A DNA stretch of 64,000 nt, taken from the NCBI RefSeq assembly GCF_000425165.1, contig NZ_KE384322.1, forward strand, positions 216,011-280,010, in the 5' to 3' direction. Source of the stretch: Photobacterium halotolerans DSM 18316 (GTDB lineage: Bacteria; Pseudomonadota; Gammaproteobacteria; Enterobacterales; Vibrionaceae). The translations under genes and the position numbers were made by a program. This document shows, in pieces, positions 63,974 through 64,000 of this stretch. The stretch's first letter is position 1. Each line of letters opens with the position of its first letter. Under the pieces are notes generated by a model. That model saw only the letters and a program-made list of their open reading frames with translations, was not told the DNA's origin and did no database searches.

Positions 63974-64000
63974 TGCTTACTTCCTTACACTTAAACCTAT

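Noticed and set aside
63989..64000. TTAAACCTAT at the window end as a third copy of the prophage palindrome
   Set aside because: Only half of the palindrome is visible before the window ends, and it lies upstream of metH in host DNA; it cannot be judged.

Overview
The window is chromosomal DNA of a gammaproteobacterium, most likely a member of the Vibrionaceae. The evidence is a complete MSHA pilus locus led by a csrD/mshH gene, the order lptB-rpoN-hpf-ptsN-rapZ-ptsO, the block mreBCD-maf-rng-yhdP-nitrilase-tldD, and the run ssb/uvrA/pglL-type ligase/aminotransferase/lysC/metH, all typical of that family. The genus cannot be fixed from the sequence alone. Host DNA has a mid-50s percent GC look and dense operons with overlapping starts.

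Layout. 1-4.2 kb (+): LPS transport ATPase LptB (5' end outside the window), sigma-54, hibernation factor and nitrogen-PTS genes. 4.5-9.4 kb: Mg2+ transporter MgtE, the TldE (PmbA) and TldD protease partners and DarP. 9.4-18.8 kb (-): a long cluster from mreB down to tldD for cell shape, septum protection, RNA processing and envelope lipid traffic. 19.15-37.6 kb (-): the MSHA type IV pilus, with minor pilins and MshQ at one end, the assembly machine in the middle and the CsrD-like regulator at the other; mshF is not found. 37.8-47.4 kb: a LysR regulator, divergent ssb and uvrA sharing a LexA box, a PglL-type O-oligosaccharyltransferase, a PLP aminotransferase, and lysC behind a clear lysine riboswitch. 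60.3-64 kb (-): cobalamin-dependent methionine synthase metH.

Between the convergent genes lysC and metH sits an inserted element (about 47.45-60.25 kb). Its core (47.53-58.72 kb) is a compact, apparently intact prophage of a tailless, internal-membrane phage related to PM2 (Corticoviridae). It has a tyrosine integrase, an S24 repressor with a Mu-type DNA-binding domain, a Cox-like protein, a two-tyrosine HUH replication initiator, an FtsK/HerA-type packaging ATPase, a P2-like double-jelly-roll capsid protein, a series of tiny single-membrane-span proteins, a repeat-bearing spike with a collar-domain tip, a P5-like lysozyme-fold protein, a holin, and a 39-residue very basic protein. No tail, terminase, portal or head-protease gene is present. 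A pair of perfect 12-bp palindromes 20 bp apart precedes the capsid operon and looks like its operator. An AT-rich HEPN/Abi-like gene sits at the right end and may be a phage-defence cargo gene. The lysC and metH terminators that bound the element are perfect 28-bp inverted copies of each other, including the same stem mismatch.

How the parts fit together: the repressor and integrase share one leftward transcript; the divergent rightward transcript carries Cox, Rep and small early proteins; the palindrome-controlled late operon builds and releases the virion. In the host part, csrD, the c-di-GMP-binding signature in MshE and the nearby O-glycosylation ligase could all act on pilus production, but the last link is inference.
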